NCBI GenBank assembly: GCA_963682055.1
Contig: OY821744.1
Location: 23,474,967-23,538,966, forward strand
DNA: 64,000 nucleotides
Direction of reading: 5' to 3'
From: Primula veris
Taxonomy: Eukaryota > Streptophyta > Magnoliopsida > Ericales > Primulaceae
Position 1 is the stretch's first letter. Every line of letters begins with the position of its first letter. The position numbers were made by a program, and so were the translations under genes. The notes below the pieces were generated by a model, which was not told the DNA's origin, did not search any database, and saw nothing but the letters and a program-made list of their open reading frames with translations. Shown piece after piece: positions 1 through 10,089 of the stretch.

Positions 1-79
1 TTTGGTAAAATTTGTATAAAATGTTTTTGGATAAATTAAATCATAAATAAAACCACTTATAAAAATACGGGATGTTACA
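1..79 (-). mobile_element. LTR end, gypsy family B (partial, cut by window edge)
   Basis: The segment ends ...gggatgttaca, which on the minus strand is an LTR head TGTAACATCCCG. Nearly the same ~80 bases end the solo LTR at 23045-24805, so both belong to one family. To the right, 80-105 reads on the minus strand as a purine-rich stretch (aaggagggttagt) touching the LTR head, as expected of a polypurine tract before a 3' LTR. Only the LTR edge is inside the window. Confidence 0.75.
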
Positions 80-454
80 ACTAACCCTCCTTAAAAGAAT
101 TTCGTCATGAAATTTTCCTCTCTAAAGAACTGCACCCAGAAATGATAAACTTTTATAAATAAGACCATAAGAATTTAAACGTACAATTCGTGTCATAATT
201 CAAGAAATAAAATACACAGTGTTCACAACCCATAACAACTCCACCATCCATAACTCCAGATAATGAACAACATGTAAGAATGTCAAATAAAGTAACCGCA
301 TGTATACAATATCTAAATAGAATAAAAGACAATAAAGTAAACAAAGATGACATGCTTCTATCTCAACAACTCCACAACGTCTACAAAACTCAAATTACGA
401 CATTTCTAGTAAACTAAACTCTAATAAAATAAACTCCAAACTCTAGGCGTTACA
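80..454 (-). mobile_element. Polypurine tract of B and 3' LTR head of element A
   Basis: Two minus-strand LTR heads lie 375 bp apart. One is the family B head at 79 with its purine tract at 80-105. The other begins at 454 (TGTAACGCCTAGAG on the minus strand), preceded by the purine-rich tract of element A at 455-475. The sequence between should be the 5' part of A's 3' LTR, truncated by or joined to the tail of B. I could not place the junction and no TSD is visible. An open frame at 153-353 is not supported as a gene. Confidence 0.5.
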
Positions 455-497
455 ACCCTTCCCCGATAAAAAAATTTCGTCCCGAAATTAGAAAGCA

Positions 498-1899
498 TCT
501 AAGGAAAAGTACCTAAAGAAAAGACAAGATTAGGATACTTCCTCTTCATCTCATCCTCACGTTCCCAAGTTGCCTCCTCGACCCCATGGTGTTTCCAAAC
601 TACTTTTACCAATCTAATCGTTTTTCCTCGAAGTTCCTTCTCTTGCACATCGATAATCCTCATCGGTCACACTTCGTAGGTCACATCTGCACTAACCTCA
701 ATGTCCTCAAAGTCTACCACGTGTGAGGGGCCGTGATGATACTTTTTCAACATTGACACGTGGAACATCGGGTGAACCCCCGCCAACTTTGGTGGCAAGT
801 CCAACCGGTATGCAAATTCTCCAACTCGGTCCATGATCTCAAATGGTCCGATAAATCTCGGGCTCAACTTCCATTTAGAGGCAAACCTCATAATCCCCTT
901 CCTGGGCGAAACTCGCAAAAATACTTGATCCCCCTTTTCGAACTCCAAAGGTCTCCTCCTCTTATCCGCATAACTCTTTTGTCTACTTCGAGCCGTCTCA
1001 AGCCTTTATCGAATTAACTTAATCTTTTCTGTTGTTTCTTGAATCAATTACGGTCCTAACATTTCCGCTTCTCCCACCTCAGTCCAACACACCGGAGACC
1101 TACACGGCCGCCCGTATAAAGCCTCGAAAGGTGCCATGCCAATACTAGCTTGGAAGCTATTATTGTATGCAAAATCTACTAAGGGTAGATGGCTCTCCCA
1201 ACCTCCCTTGAAGTCATTCACACATGCGCGCAACATATCCTCTAGTACTTGGATAGTCCGCTCCGATTGTCCATCCGTTTGGGGATGAAACGCCGTACTC
1301 ATTGCTAACTTGGTCCCTAAGGCATTTTGCAATGCGCCCCAGAACCTCGACACAAACCTCGCGTCTCGATCCGATACTATCGAAATCGGTACCCCATGAA
1401 GTCTAACAATTTCCTTCACATACTTTCGTCCCAAGATTTCCACCGAATTCGTCATCTTAATTGCAATGAAGTGTGCGGATTTGGTCAAACGGTCGACCAC
1501 AACCCACACATCATCATTCCCACTTACCGATTTAGGTAAGTTGGTCACAAAATCCATTGCTATCCTTTCCCACTTCCATTCCGCCACCGGTAAACGTTGG
1601 AACATATCCGCCGGCCTTTGGTGTTCCCCCTTCACTTGCTGGCAAGTTAGGCACTTGCTAACATATGAAGCTGCATCTCGTTTCATTCCGGGCCACCAAA
1701 ATTGTCTCTTCGTATCGTGATACATTTTCGTCCCGCCGGGATGAACGACTAATCGGGAGTGGTGAAACTCCTTTAATACCTCGTTCCTCATGTTTTCCGT
1801 CACGTAAGTCCTTCCCTTAAATCGTAGTCCTCCATTGGTTTCTTTCGTCCAATCATCTAATCCTTCGCCCAAACTCATCTGTTTCTCATAATTCTCCAC
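498..1899 (-). pseudogene. Integrase and chromodomain of Tekay-type chromovirus A
   Basis: The N-terminal zinc region (HHCC, ending CLTCQQVK) is followed by the catalytic core. All three acidic residues are present, in contexts [17 protein letters not shown] and GQSERTIQ. The C-terminal region (KWKLSPRFIGPFEI, HPMFHVSMLKKY) follows. Beyond a TGA at about 667-669 the same frame continues to about 498 with RIIDVQEKELRGKTIRLVKV and HHGVEEATWE. This is a typical chromodomain, which in this lineage directs insertion toward heterochromatin. A second interruption lies near 948-1048. Frame agrees with the RNase H part upstream. Nonsense changes make it non-functional. Confidence 0.9.
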
Positions 1900-1914
1900 T
1901 TTATCGTCCCCATC

Positions 1915-2403
1915 TTATGCTTTCAGAACCCTACTCATAAGTTCCGGTTGTACCACTATTGTGTACAAGGTCCCTACATTAACATGACCCAACTCCAAGT
2001 TGAACTCGTTCACTTTTCCCATCATCCTCCATTCCTCGATCGCCACATGCGCTAAGGTCATATGGGACTTTCGGCTCAAAGCATCCGCCACTACATTGGC
2101 TTTACCTGGGTGATAGTGCAAGTCGTAGTCGTACTATTCCAAATACTCCATCCATCATCGTTGTCGTATATTTAGATCCCGTTGGGTAAAAATATACCCT
2201 AAGAGATCTGAGAACACTTCGAACTTTTCCCCGAACAGATAATGTCTCCACATCGTCAACGCATGAACTATTGCCGCTAGCTCTAAGTCATGTGTTGGAT
2301 AGTTCTTTTCGTGAACCTTTAGTTGTTGCGAAGCATATGCGATAACCTTTCCGTCTTGCATCAAGACGCAACCCAACCCTTCTTTCGAAGCATCGCAATA
2401 CAA
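1915..2403 (-). pseudogene. RNase H domain of element A
   Basis: The domain follows RT. The first catalytic motif [10 protein letters not shown], the DLELAAI glutamate and the end signature [16 protein letters not shown] are all recognisable. The middle part is damaged: after FSD the conserved His-Lys-Ser-Leu stretch is missing and reads LLGYIFTQ. In-frame stops separate 2155-2403 from 1915-2121. It shares its frame with the integrase but not with the RT upstream, so at least one frameshift lies near 2470. Confidence 0.88.
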
Positions 2404-2468
2404 TTGGTAACCCTTCCCCTGCTCGGGAATAACTAGTATGGGGGAGCTAGTTAACCGCTTCTTGAGCT

Positions 2469-3470
2469 CTAGGAAAGCTTCCTCGCAAGCCTCACTCCAC
2501 AGAACTTCACCCCTTTCTTGTTAAGGTGAGTCATTGGAGTCACTAACTTCGAAAAGTCCTTGACGAATCGTCGATAGTATCCCGCTAAACCCAAGAAACT
2601 CTGAATCTCGAACACATTTTTCGGTTGTGCCCAATTCGAAACCGCCTCAATTTTCATCGCGTCCACCTTTACCCCTTCTTCCGAGATCACATGTCCAAGA
2701 AATTTCACCTCATTTAGCCAAAACTCACATTTGCTAAATTTTCCGTAAAGTTGGTGCTCCCTCAACGTGAGCAATGCTAAACGGAGATGCTTCTCATGTT
2801 CCTCTCTTGAACTCGAGTAAATCAAGATATCGTCGACGAAGACCACCACGAACTTGTCGAGATACTCCTTAAAGATCCGGTTCATTAACTCCATAAATGT
2901 TGCCGGTATATTAGTTAACCCGAATGGCATGACCACAAACTCATAGTGGCCATACTGGGTCCTAAAGGCCGTTTTCGAAATGTCCTCATCCTTGACCCTC
3001 AATTGGTGATAGCCTGATCGCAAGTCGATTTTTGAAAAGTACGTCGCTCCCTTCAGTTGGTCCAACAAATAATCAATTAGAGGTAGTGGGTACTTATTCT
3101 TAATAGTCACCCTATTTAGCTTCCGATAGTTGATGCACATCCTCATCGATCCATTCTTCTTTTGCAAGAATAAGGCCGGTGCCGCCCACGATGCCGTACT
3201 CCGCCTAATAAACCCCTTCTCCAATAGTTTCTCTAACTGCTTACTTAACTCTTTCAACTCTGCTGGTGCCAAACGGTACGGGGAAATGGCTATGGGTGCC
3301 GTTCCCGGTACCAGGTCGATAGAAAAATCTAACCCTCTCTTCGGTGGTAAACCCGGTAGATCATTCGGAAACACATCTCTAAAATAGTCCACTACGCTTG
3401 GCCATATTTTCACTTCCTCGTCGTTATCCACTATCGAGAGACTAGCTAAAAGACAAGACAGGTTGCCCAC
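2469..3470 (-). pseudogene. Reverse transcriptase of element A
   Basis: A 333-residue open stretch with the Ty3/gypsy RT order: [20 protein letters not shown], then [48 protein letters not shown] and the catalytic box [10 protein letters not shown]. The thumb region with [10 protein letters not shown] and the connection toward RNase H ([19 protein letters not shown]) follow. The core is intact, but the frame differs from both protease and RNase H, so it could not be made as one Gag-Pol polyprotein. Confidence 0.92.
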
Positions 3471-3973
3471 AACCCACTTGGAATAATAAGGAATAGAAGA
3501 AAGGGTAGCGTCCCTTTCCCATGAAAGAACACCTCATCTCCGGATGAAGTTGTAATGAAAATTTTTCGCCGAACACAATCGATGAAAGATTTTAAATGAA
3601 CCAACCAGTCCAATCCAAGTATCACGTCGAATCCCGACATCTCTATAATAACTAAATCAAACGTAAACGCGTGGTCCGCGACCATTATCTCACAAGACCG
3701 ACACACTCGGTCCAACACAACTCGACCCCCAACAGGAGTCTCTACAACAATCGGGTTCTCTAGAACCCCAATTTCTAATGACAAAGACTCAACTAGACAT
3801 CTAGATATAAAAGAATGCGAAGCTTCCGTATCGAAAAGAACATGTGCCCAAGATGAGCACACAAGAACCATACCTTGTACATTTGCTGGGTCTCCTTGGT
3901 TTGGTAACTGTGGCAAGGCATATAGACGAGCTTGAGCTGGTAGGGTTTCCTTGCGGTCCTCGATTTCCCCCAT
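3446..3973 (-). pseudogene. Aspartic protease of element A, altered active site
   Basis: Retropepsin-like domain. The flap and C-terminal motif FDVILGLDWLVH is clear. The catalytic triplet, normally D-T-G, reads D-T-E in VLFDTEASHSFIS, which should abolish activity. The frame is shifted relative to both gag upstream and RT downstream, with overlaps of about 25 bases to RT and about 170 bases to the gag tail. Confidence 0.85.
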
Positions 3974-5312
3974 TATTTCCTCGGTTCACTAGAACTTGAT
4001 GGTCTTCTCGGTAGTTCCCACGGTTTCCCCCTCCTTGGTGGTTACCTTGAAACCCTCCCCCTTTGTTCCCAGGTAACTGGTGTTGTGGCACAAATTCCGG
4101 TCCTCTTGTTGGTGGTGGTGGCAACCTAGGTTGGTTAAAAGGCCGGTTGGTGTCGATTCCTCCTTGTCCCCCTGGACAAACCCTTGCCGTATGTCCAAAT
4201 CGGTTGCAAGTCCTATATTGGATTCTAGGGCATTCGAATTGTCGATGGTTCGCATCTTCACAGTGGAAACACACTCTCCTCATCACGACGTTTGTCGGTA
4301 GTGGATTAAAACCCCTCTCTTCTCTGTCCAGTTGTGGAAAACGCAAATTATTCACCATATCCCAAGTCCGCTTCTTCTATTCCCTCGGAGCATTTCCGGT
4401 TTTCGACTTCTCCAAGATTCTCTTGCTATGGAGTAGAGCTCCTTCCACAGCTTGAGCCGATTTTACCAACTCATTATAGTTGATATGACGGGCCGATGCC
4501 AATTGCAATGAGATGGTCGGGTTCAGCCCCTTCATGAATCTCCTATATTTTTCTGCACCCCCTAGAACTGAGTCTGGGGCATACCTCGAGAGTGAGGTAA
4601 ACTTTAGCTGGTATGCTTGAACAGTCATACCTCCTTGATATAGTTCATCGAACCGCCTCCTCATTTTATCCTTATAAGAATCGGGAAGAAACTGTCGATT
4701 AAACAATTCGATGAACTCGTTCCAGTCGATGTTGGTTAAGTCGTAAGTATCCACGATCCCCAACCACCACTTCTGTGCTTCACCCTTTAGCTGAAACTGA
4801 GCCATATTCACCCGTTGTTCCGCATCTACTATCCCCGCTGCCGATAGGAATTTCTCCATTTCGTCCACCCATCCCTCAGCTATGGATGGTTCACCTATCC
4901 CATCGAAAGTCGGAGCCCCCAATCGGGTGAAGTTAAGCAATCCATTGTTACTTGAACTTCCAGCTTGTGCATTCTGCACCATCATTTGCACCATCTTCTG
5001 AAAGTCGGTCATCACTTAGTTAGCGTTTACCGATTCCGGTTCAGGTGCGTATGTCTCCTCTTCTTCCTCATTCACCTCCTCATATACATTCTCAGCCTCT
5101 TTCTCTACCTCGGGTTGCTCAGGTGGTGAGGCCCTAGTGTTACCTCTCCCCCCACGACCCCTAGCAGCCCTTCTCCCTCTAGTTGTTCCCCTCCCTCTTG
5201 GAGCTCTTCTTCCTCTTCCATTTGACCCACCTTGGGTAGCCACACAACTTGATGGTGGTGCGCCCCCGCGTGTAGCTGTTCCTCGTCCACCAGTTCTTGT
5301 GGTAATAGCCAT
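3801..5312 (-). pseudogene. Gag with zinc knuckle, element A
   Basis: Start chosen at the Met at 5312 (MAITTRTGGRGTATRGG), the usual basic Gly/Arg-rich start of Tekay Gag. The capsid-like part follows (LGAPTFDGIGEPSIAEGW, QFQLKGEAQKWWLG, FNRQFLPDSYKDKMRRRF). A CCHC knuckle CFHCEDANHRQFEC is intact; a second knuckle has lost its first cysteine (YRTCNRFGHTARVC). Two in-frame stops, near 5016 and 4375, break the frame. The end overlaps the protease in another frame. Confidence 0.88.
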
Positions 5313-5359
5313 GACTACAAACAGGTCAAACCGACACTTTAGTTGTCTCACTTGACATT

Positions 5360-6150
5360 ACTACTCATACATGAATACTATACTTATTCGTCTTGACTCC
5401 TAATACTTAACAAAATCTCCGTCCCACCAAAAAATTCAAATTCTGCTAATCATACAATACAACGTTCCGCACATTACGCGATAATCACAAAACATGTAAA
5501 ACATGATAAAAGCTCATTTTACATGCTAATCATTTATCATGATTTCTAAGATTCAAAATTATAGAGTACTAAAATACAAAGCCAACGCTTCAAGCGGAAT
5601 CAAATTCGAAGTAAAAACGAAGGAGTTACGAGCGTTTGAAGTATAGCGAGGAAACCGTAAAATACGACCGGTCGAAATAGGGAATACGACCGATCGTTTT
5701 TGTCTAAATATGACCCGAGAGGTCTAAAAAAGACGACAGGTCGTTTTTGACAAAACGACCGATCGTTTTGGTTAAAATCTAACCAGAGAGTTCTGAAAAA
5801 TGCGACCGATCAAAATAAACTTAAAAAAAAAAACAACCAATCGTTTTTCTACAGAAAATTAACAATACAAAAACGAAAAATTCCTCAACATTTGTAAATT
5901 CCTTACATGAAACATATCACACAACTACATCATTTTAGTCCACAACATTTTTATGATCAACATCCATTCACATATAATATTCATTACTACACAAGTTAAT
6001 ACTTTGAAAACACACTACATAAAACCATCAACTTTACAATTCTCGCACTCTAATAGTTCCATGCTACTTGAAAATGTGGGGACTAGCACGTGCGTGTGGA
6101 CTCCTGAAGGACAACGTGCCCGACGAGAACGTCGTGCCTAAATGGAGGGT
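5360..6150 (-). mobile_element. Probable 5' LTR/leader remnant of element A
   Basis: This non-coding stretch lies directly upstream of A's gag on the minus strand, where the 5' LTR and leader belong. It carries repeated palindromic motifs of the type cgaccgatcgtttt between about 5665 and 5850. No match to the 3' LTR head (TGTAACGCCTAGAG) and no canonical primer site complementary to initiator tRNA-Met was found. The outer LTR end is therefore missing or truncated, and assignment rests on position and composition. Confidence 0.45.
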
Positions 6151-6153
6151 GAT

Positions 6154-6445
6154 TGTGACGACCCAGATTTTCACGAAGGAAATTCTGTGGTGCGGTGTTG
6201 TGCGTTAGTCCCACATCGCTCAGATATAAGAGTACTCGTGTGGTATATGAGCTTAAATATCCATTTCCTATCAACAAGGCCTTTTAAAGCCGTGCGGCAC
6301 AATAGCGAGGACGGAACTCCATAGTTAAGCGTGCTTAGCTTAGAGTAGTACCAGGATGGGTGACCCCCCTGGGAAGTTGTGCCAAAGCGGACAATATTAT
6401 TGATACGGGCGTGACGGTTCGGTCCGTGTGGCCCGGGTCGTTACA
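6154..6445 (+). mobile_element. Cassandra-like solo LTR carrying a 5S rRNA-derived segment
   Basis: The element starts TGTGACGACCC and ends GGGTCGTTACA, imperfect terminal inverted ends of TG...CA type. Inside, 6309-6379 resembles plant 5S rRNA, including agttaagcgtgctt (A-box region) and ggatgggtgacc followed by ctgggaagt (C-box region). LTRs with embedded 5S sequence define Cassandra TRIM elements. The pentamer ATTGT occurs at 6152-6156 and 6446-6450. The left copy overlaps the first bases of the LTR, which would fit a TSD after loss of one TGT. No second LTR is visible, so this is a solo LTR. Confidence 0.8.
6300..6385 (+). ncRNA. 5S rRNA-like internal promoter segment in Cassandra LTR
   Basis: The match to 5S rRNA starts near gaactcc and runs through the A box, intermediate element and C box to gggaagt. 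The 5' third of a normal 5S gene is not recognisable. In Cassandra this segment can recruit RNA polymerase III; whether this copy is transcribed cannot be told from sequence. It is not a cellular 5S gene. Confidence 0.7.
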
Positions 6446-6450
6446 ATTGT

Positions 6451-6989
6451 ACTAACAAAAAAAATTCAACGTTTTAAATTTTTAGATCAATGGATAAATC
6501 AGCTAAGTTTTAAACTCCGGTTTTTTTGGTTTTTTATACCGTTTATTGTTATTGTACTAATAAAAAAAAAATTAACGGCTCACCAAGAATTGAATACTGG
6601 TTTCGCCACCGGTTGCAGTATGTATCGTGAAGCACTTGTGGAAGATTTGAGAATTTTCCCATACTCACCTACTTTGCCTTCTTACGGTTATGTGGCCTTT
6701 ATATATTCATATTATCGCCTAATGTGTTGCAATACCTCATATGATTCGATAGTGGATATAAATAAGGCGTAGATCACTGTGAAGTATTGAGATTCAATGT
6801 TTTGTAGCTTTTAGAAGATATAAAGGCCGAAAGAAGACATTTGATTGGAAATTTCCCGAGATGAAGAGCAAGGTAACATGAGTGCTTGAAAGCTCTACTA
6901 TGTGGATTTATTCTAAAAGGTCTCAAATTTACACAGAATGTGGACCTAGAAAAAAACTTGTTCAATTTTTTCAGTAACAAATTTATATA
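6451..6989. other. Intergenic, no gene recognised
   Basis: AT-rich sequence. A short motif attgtactaa followed by an A-run occurs at about 6446 and again at about 6552. Open frames here are short and match no family I know. Confidence 0.5.
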
Positions 6990-7169
6990 TTGCTATTTTT
7001 TAGATTGGTTATGCTGTTAATTTTGTTGTTGCTAAATAAACGTTGTTAAAATGTTGCAATTGTGTTGCTAACGTCTTATGTTTAATTATGTTGCTATATT
7101 GTTGCAATTTAGTAACATAAAAACGTTTGTTGCTGTTTTATCTAAGGAAATGGATTTTTTCTTGTAGTG
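6990..7169 (+). mobile_element. CACTA-type transposon right end (candidate)
   Basis: The stretch ends TTTTCTTGTAGTG, the complement of a CACTACAAGAAAA terminus typical of CACTA transposons. Just inside are several short subterminal repeats of the form gttgct/gttgca. The matching left terminus was not found between 6450 and 7000, so this is a truncated end or a chance match. Confidence 0.4.
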
Positions 7170-8490
7170 TATAGTTTATGGTCATTTACTTCCCGTCTTA
7201 TAGTTTCCGTTTATGCTTAATAACCATTCATTGATAGATAGGATAAGTAAAGCTGATGCCTTTTTAGTAGAGTTAGATATAATGCTTATGCATATGGATA
7301 GAAATTTAAATACCATAAGACACTAACAGTAAATTTGTAGATGTCTAGATTTGCAAAACGGTTGACAGAATCATCTCGAGGGGGGAAGTTTTGACAGAAT
7401 CATCTTGAGGGGGGGAAGTTTTATATCACTTTCATATACACCTATACTGTTCTCTTCACTACTTCCTTAAGGAGAATGCAATCTTGGGCTATCCGGATAT
7501 AAAAAGTACACTTTCAACGATAAGTTGTTGTAATTTTTGCCAAAGCTAGCATTTTATGATTCTCGTGTTGACACGTGGTGTTTAAGGATTGTTCCGATTC
7601 TTCTTAATTATCAATTTAAATAGCACTTAATATATTGCTTTGGGCCTTAGAATATTCGATGAATCAATTTGGCAGCAGATCAAGAATGATATATCATTAA
7701 ACACTGGGCCGGTTTGATACATGGTCATTTTCGACGCTGTTTCCCTAGCCCTAATTGATTTATAGGATTTGACTCCGTTGCGGCACTACTTTTCAATTAC
7801 CAACCAAAAGAGTATCTTAACCATTGGATTAAAAAAAAAGAATCAATTTTAGCCGTGGATCAATTGAACCACTTCCAGACCCTAACTTAACTCGTAACAC
7901 TAAAAATCTGAATTTTACAATTCATATAATGAAATGCAAAAATCATAGAGAGATCTTGATAAAAATGGCCTTGTAGCTGGCTAACATAGTCAGATAGCCA
8001 TGATTCTCTTGTTCGAGTTCTCGCATAGTCCTCCCATCAGAATTAGTCACAATCGTTTTAAAGGTAAGTGAATTCAATTAGATATAAAATGATTCTGAGG
8101 CCTTTCAGATTTAATTTGATCTTTTTGTTTTGCTAGCCTTGTTACTTGATGTAATTAAGCTCAATTTTGTAGCTATAATAAGATCATTCAAGATGCACCT
8201 TTGATGCAATTAGTATCTTTTTTTCTTCTATAGTCTATGTTGGGAATTTTGAGTAAATAGAAAGAACAACAGTAACGAAATATTTTGGAGGCACGATAGA
8301 ATCGCTTTCCTGCAAATGATATTTGCCCCCACTCGAAAAAGTTTGTTATTGGGTTTCAGCAAATCGTTTCCAGGATACAACAAATAAAAAAATTCTGCAA
8401 ATAGCAATTCTGACGAATTCCAGAATTTCAATAAACTGATTTCGCAAATGTTAAATGAATAATAATCTTGCTGCAAACTTCTATATATAA
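7170..8490. other. Intergenic, short tandem duplication only
   Basis: No gene recognised. A ~30-bp unit (gacagaatcatctcgagg... and gacagaatcatcttgagg...) is duplicated in tandem at about 7363-7422. The rest is AT-rich without coding signal. Confidence 0.5.
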
Positions 8491-9342
8491 CTAGCAAGAA
8501 AGCCCCCCGCAAGGCGGGGGTACGTATGGTTTATTTCTTCATTTAGTTCTATTCTCACCCACGTATACAGAAAGTGTAACTGTGAACATGAATGAGATGG
8601 AAAAAGCTTGTGCTTTTAGTAATTTGAATAATACTTCGATGGTGAGGTGCAGATAATAAACAAAACTAATTTAACGACAAAGTGGAGGGATTAAGTTATG
8701 ACGAAATTGTTATTTTTCTAGGTTCTGAAACTATTATTGTTACAATTGATTGTACAAAGACCACTAAGTTTTTAAATTAGAACTACATTGACAATTATGT
8801 AATCTAGGTACCTGTTAAAAAAACATGTCATGCGGTACATTGATCAAATCGATGTTTCTTTAGGTTATTGAACCATCAGTGTTGTAATTGAATACGAAAA
8901 CGACAACTTAGTTTTTGGACCAAAACTACAATGCCCAAAAATGTAATTTAGGCAAATTCCCAAACTAATACGCCTGATTTTATAATAAATATCAGTTCCT
9001 TTTTTTTATTTAGTATAAATTAATTTGAACATACCATTTCTTTTTACTTTGAAAATAAAAGATGTGACATACTGAACATGCATGTCTACAACAATCTAAT
9101 TTAGAACTATAGTCTAATAATCAATATATGGGAACCACGACAAGTAGAAAAAAATACAAATAGGCATGCGTTTGTGTTGTTCACACAGCAGCTGAGTTGG
9201 CTAATTGATTGTATATGTGAAACACTTTGTTTTGTCCAGGCAGGTACGTCAAGCACGCAGCTCCTCATCAAGCGAGAAGTGAATCATTCAGGTCTTCAAC
9301 CAGGCATGTCAGAACTCCCACTTTTTATATATATAGAGAAGA
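8491..9342 (-). mobile_element. Non-autonomous Helitron (candidate)
   Basis: On the minus strand the element would begin TCTTCTCTATATATATA, preceded by A. It would end with a hairpin (stem cccccgc/gcggggg at 8504-8520, 3-nt loop), a 9-nt spacer and CTAG at 8491-8494, followed by T. Insertion between A and T, a TC start, a 3' hairpin about 10 nt before CTRR and absence of TSD or TIRs are Helitron hallmarks. At ~850 bp with no Rep/helicase coding it must be non-autonomous. The 3' end is strong; the 5' end is the best fitting choice, not proven. Confidence 0.6.
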
Positions 9343-9420
9343 TAGATGGCTGTCAACAATAAACCCATATCTTGGTTTGAACAAAATATCGCAGCCCTTC
9401 ACTTCATTAAGTGGAAAAAT

Positions 9421-9672
9421 TGAATAGAAATATATTTTATTTACACTTAATTTAATCTCCCACAAGTGCTAAGTGTGTTTAATTTGCAATATGAATGCGC
9501 CGCTTGCACCACGGTGTAGCACCGTAGCTACGCTAGATTATTACCTCCCCTTGCCTTGATCTATAAGAGACAAAGCCTACTAGAGCACAAACACTTATAT
9601 GGTGGGATAAAATTGTTTGTCTCTGGATAATTGCTAAGAGCAAATCACACAACAATTTACATATTTCTAACA
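9421..9672 (-). mobile_element. Probable 3' LTR of copia relic
   Basis: The minus-strand start TGTTAGAAATATG at 9672 follows a purine-rich tract (agtgaggg), and the left edge TGAATAGAAATA at 9421 gives a matching TG...CA end. At ~250 bp the length suits small copia LTRs. It lies downstream of the copia RNase H on the same strand. No partner LTR was found, so the limits are provisional. Confidence 0.5.
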
Positions 9673-10089
9673 ACCCTCACTAGGGTGTAATAACATTATC
9701 ATTATAACCTACATACATATATAGGTGAACATTATCATGAACATTTACAAAAGTAAAGCATAACTTTTGTTAAAAAAGGCACTACTTTAATGTTCATACA
9801 GGTGAAGTTCCACTAATGTCCATGTTACTTGAGACAATCTCACAGTTTTTTTTTTTAACTTCATTAACAGTATTACTCATCATCCTCTATCGACGTAACA
9901 ATCTGCACTTAATCCATCCTCAATGAAACAAAAATATTTTAGTGCTTTGCCTAATCACATATTAGTAGCTTGTTATTACCCTTTAAAATTTTCAGTAGAT
10001 ACAATCTACATCAAGGTTAGGTTCCCACTACTAGTAATTCTTTTAAAGTGGTTTAAGTCCCATCCCTATGCTTGTTTTTCTTACCAAAT

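Noticed and set aside
6300..6385. Genuine 5S rRNA gene
   Set aside because: The 5' third is not recognisable, it is a single copy, and it lies inside a TG...CA LTR-like unit, as in Cassandra elements.
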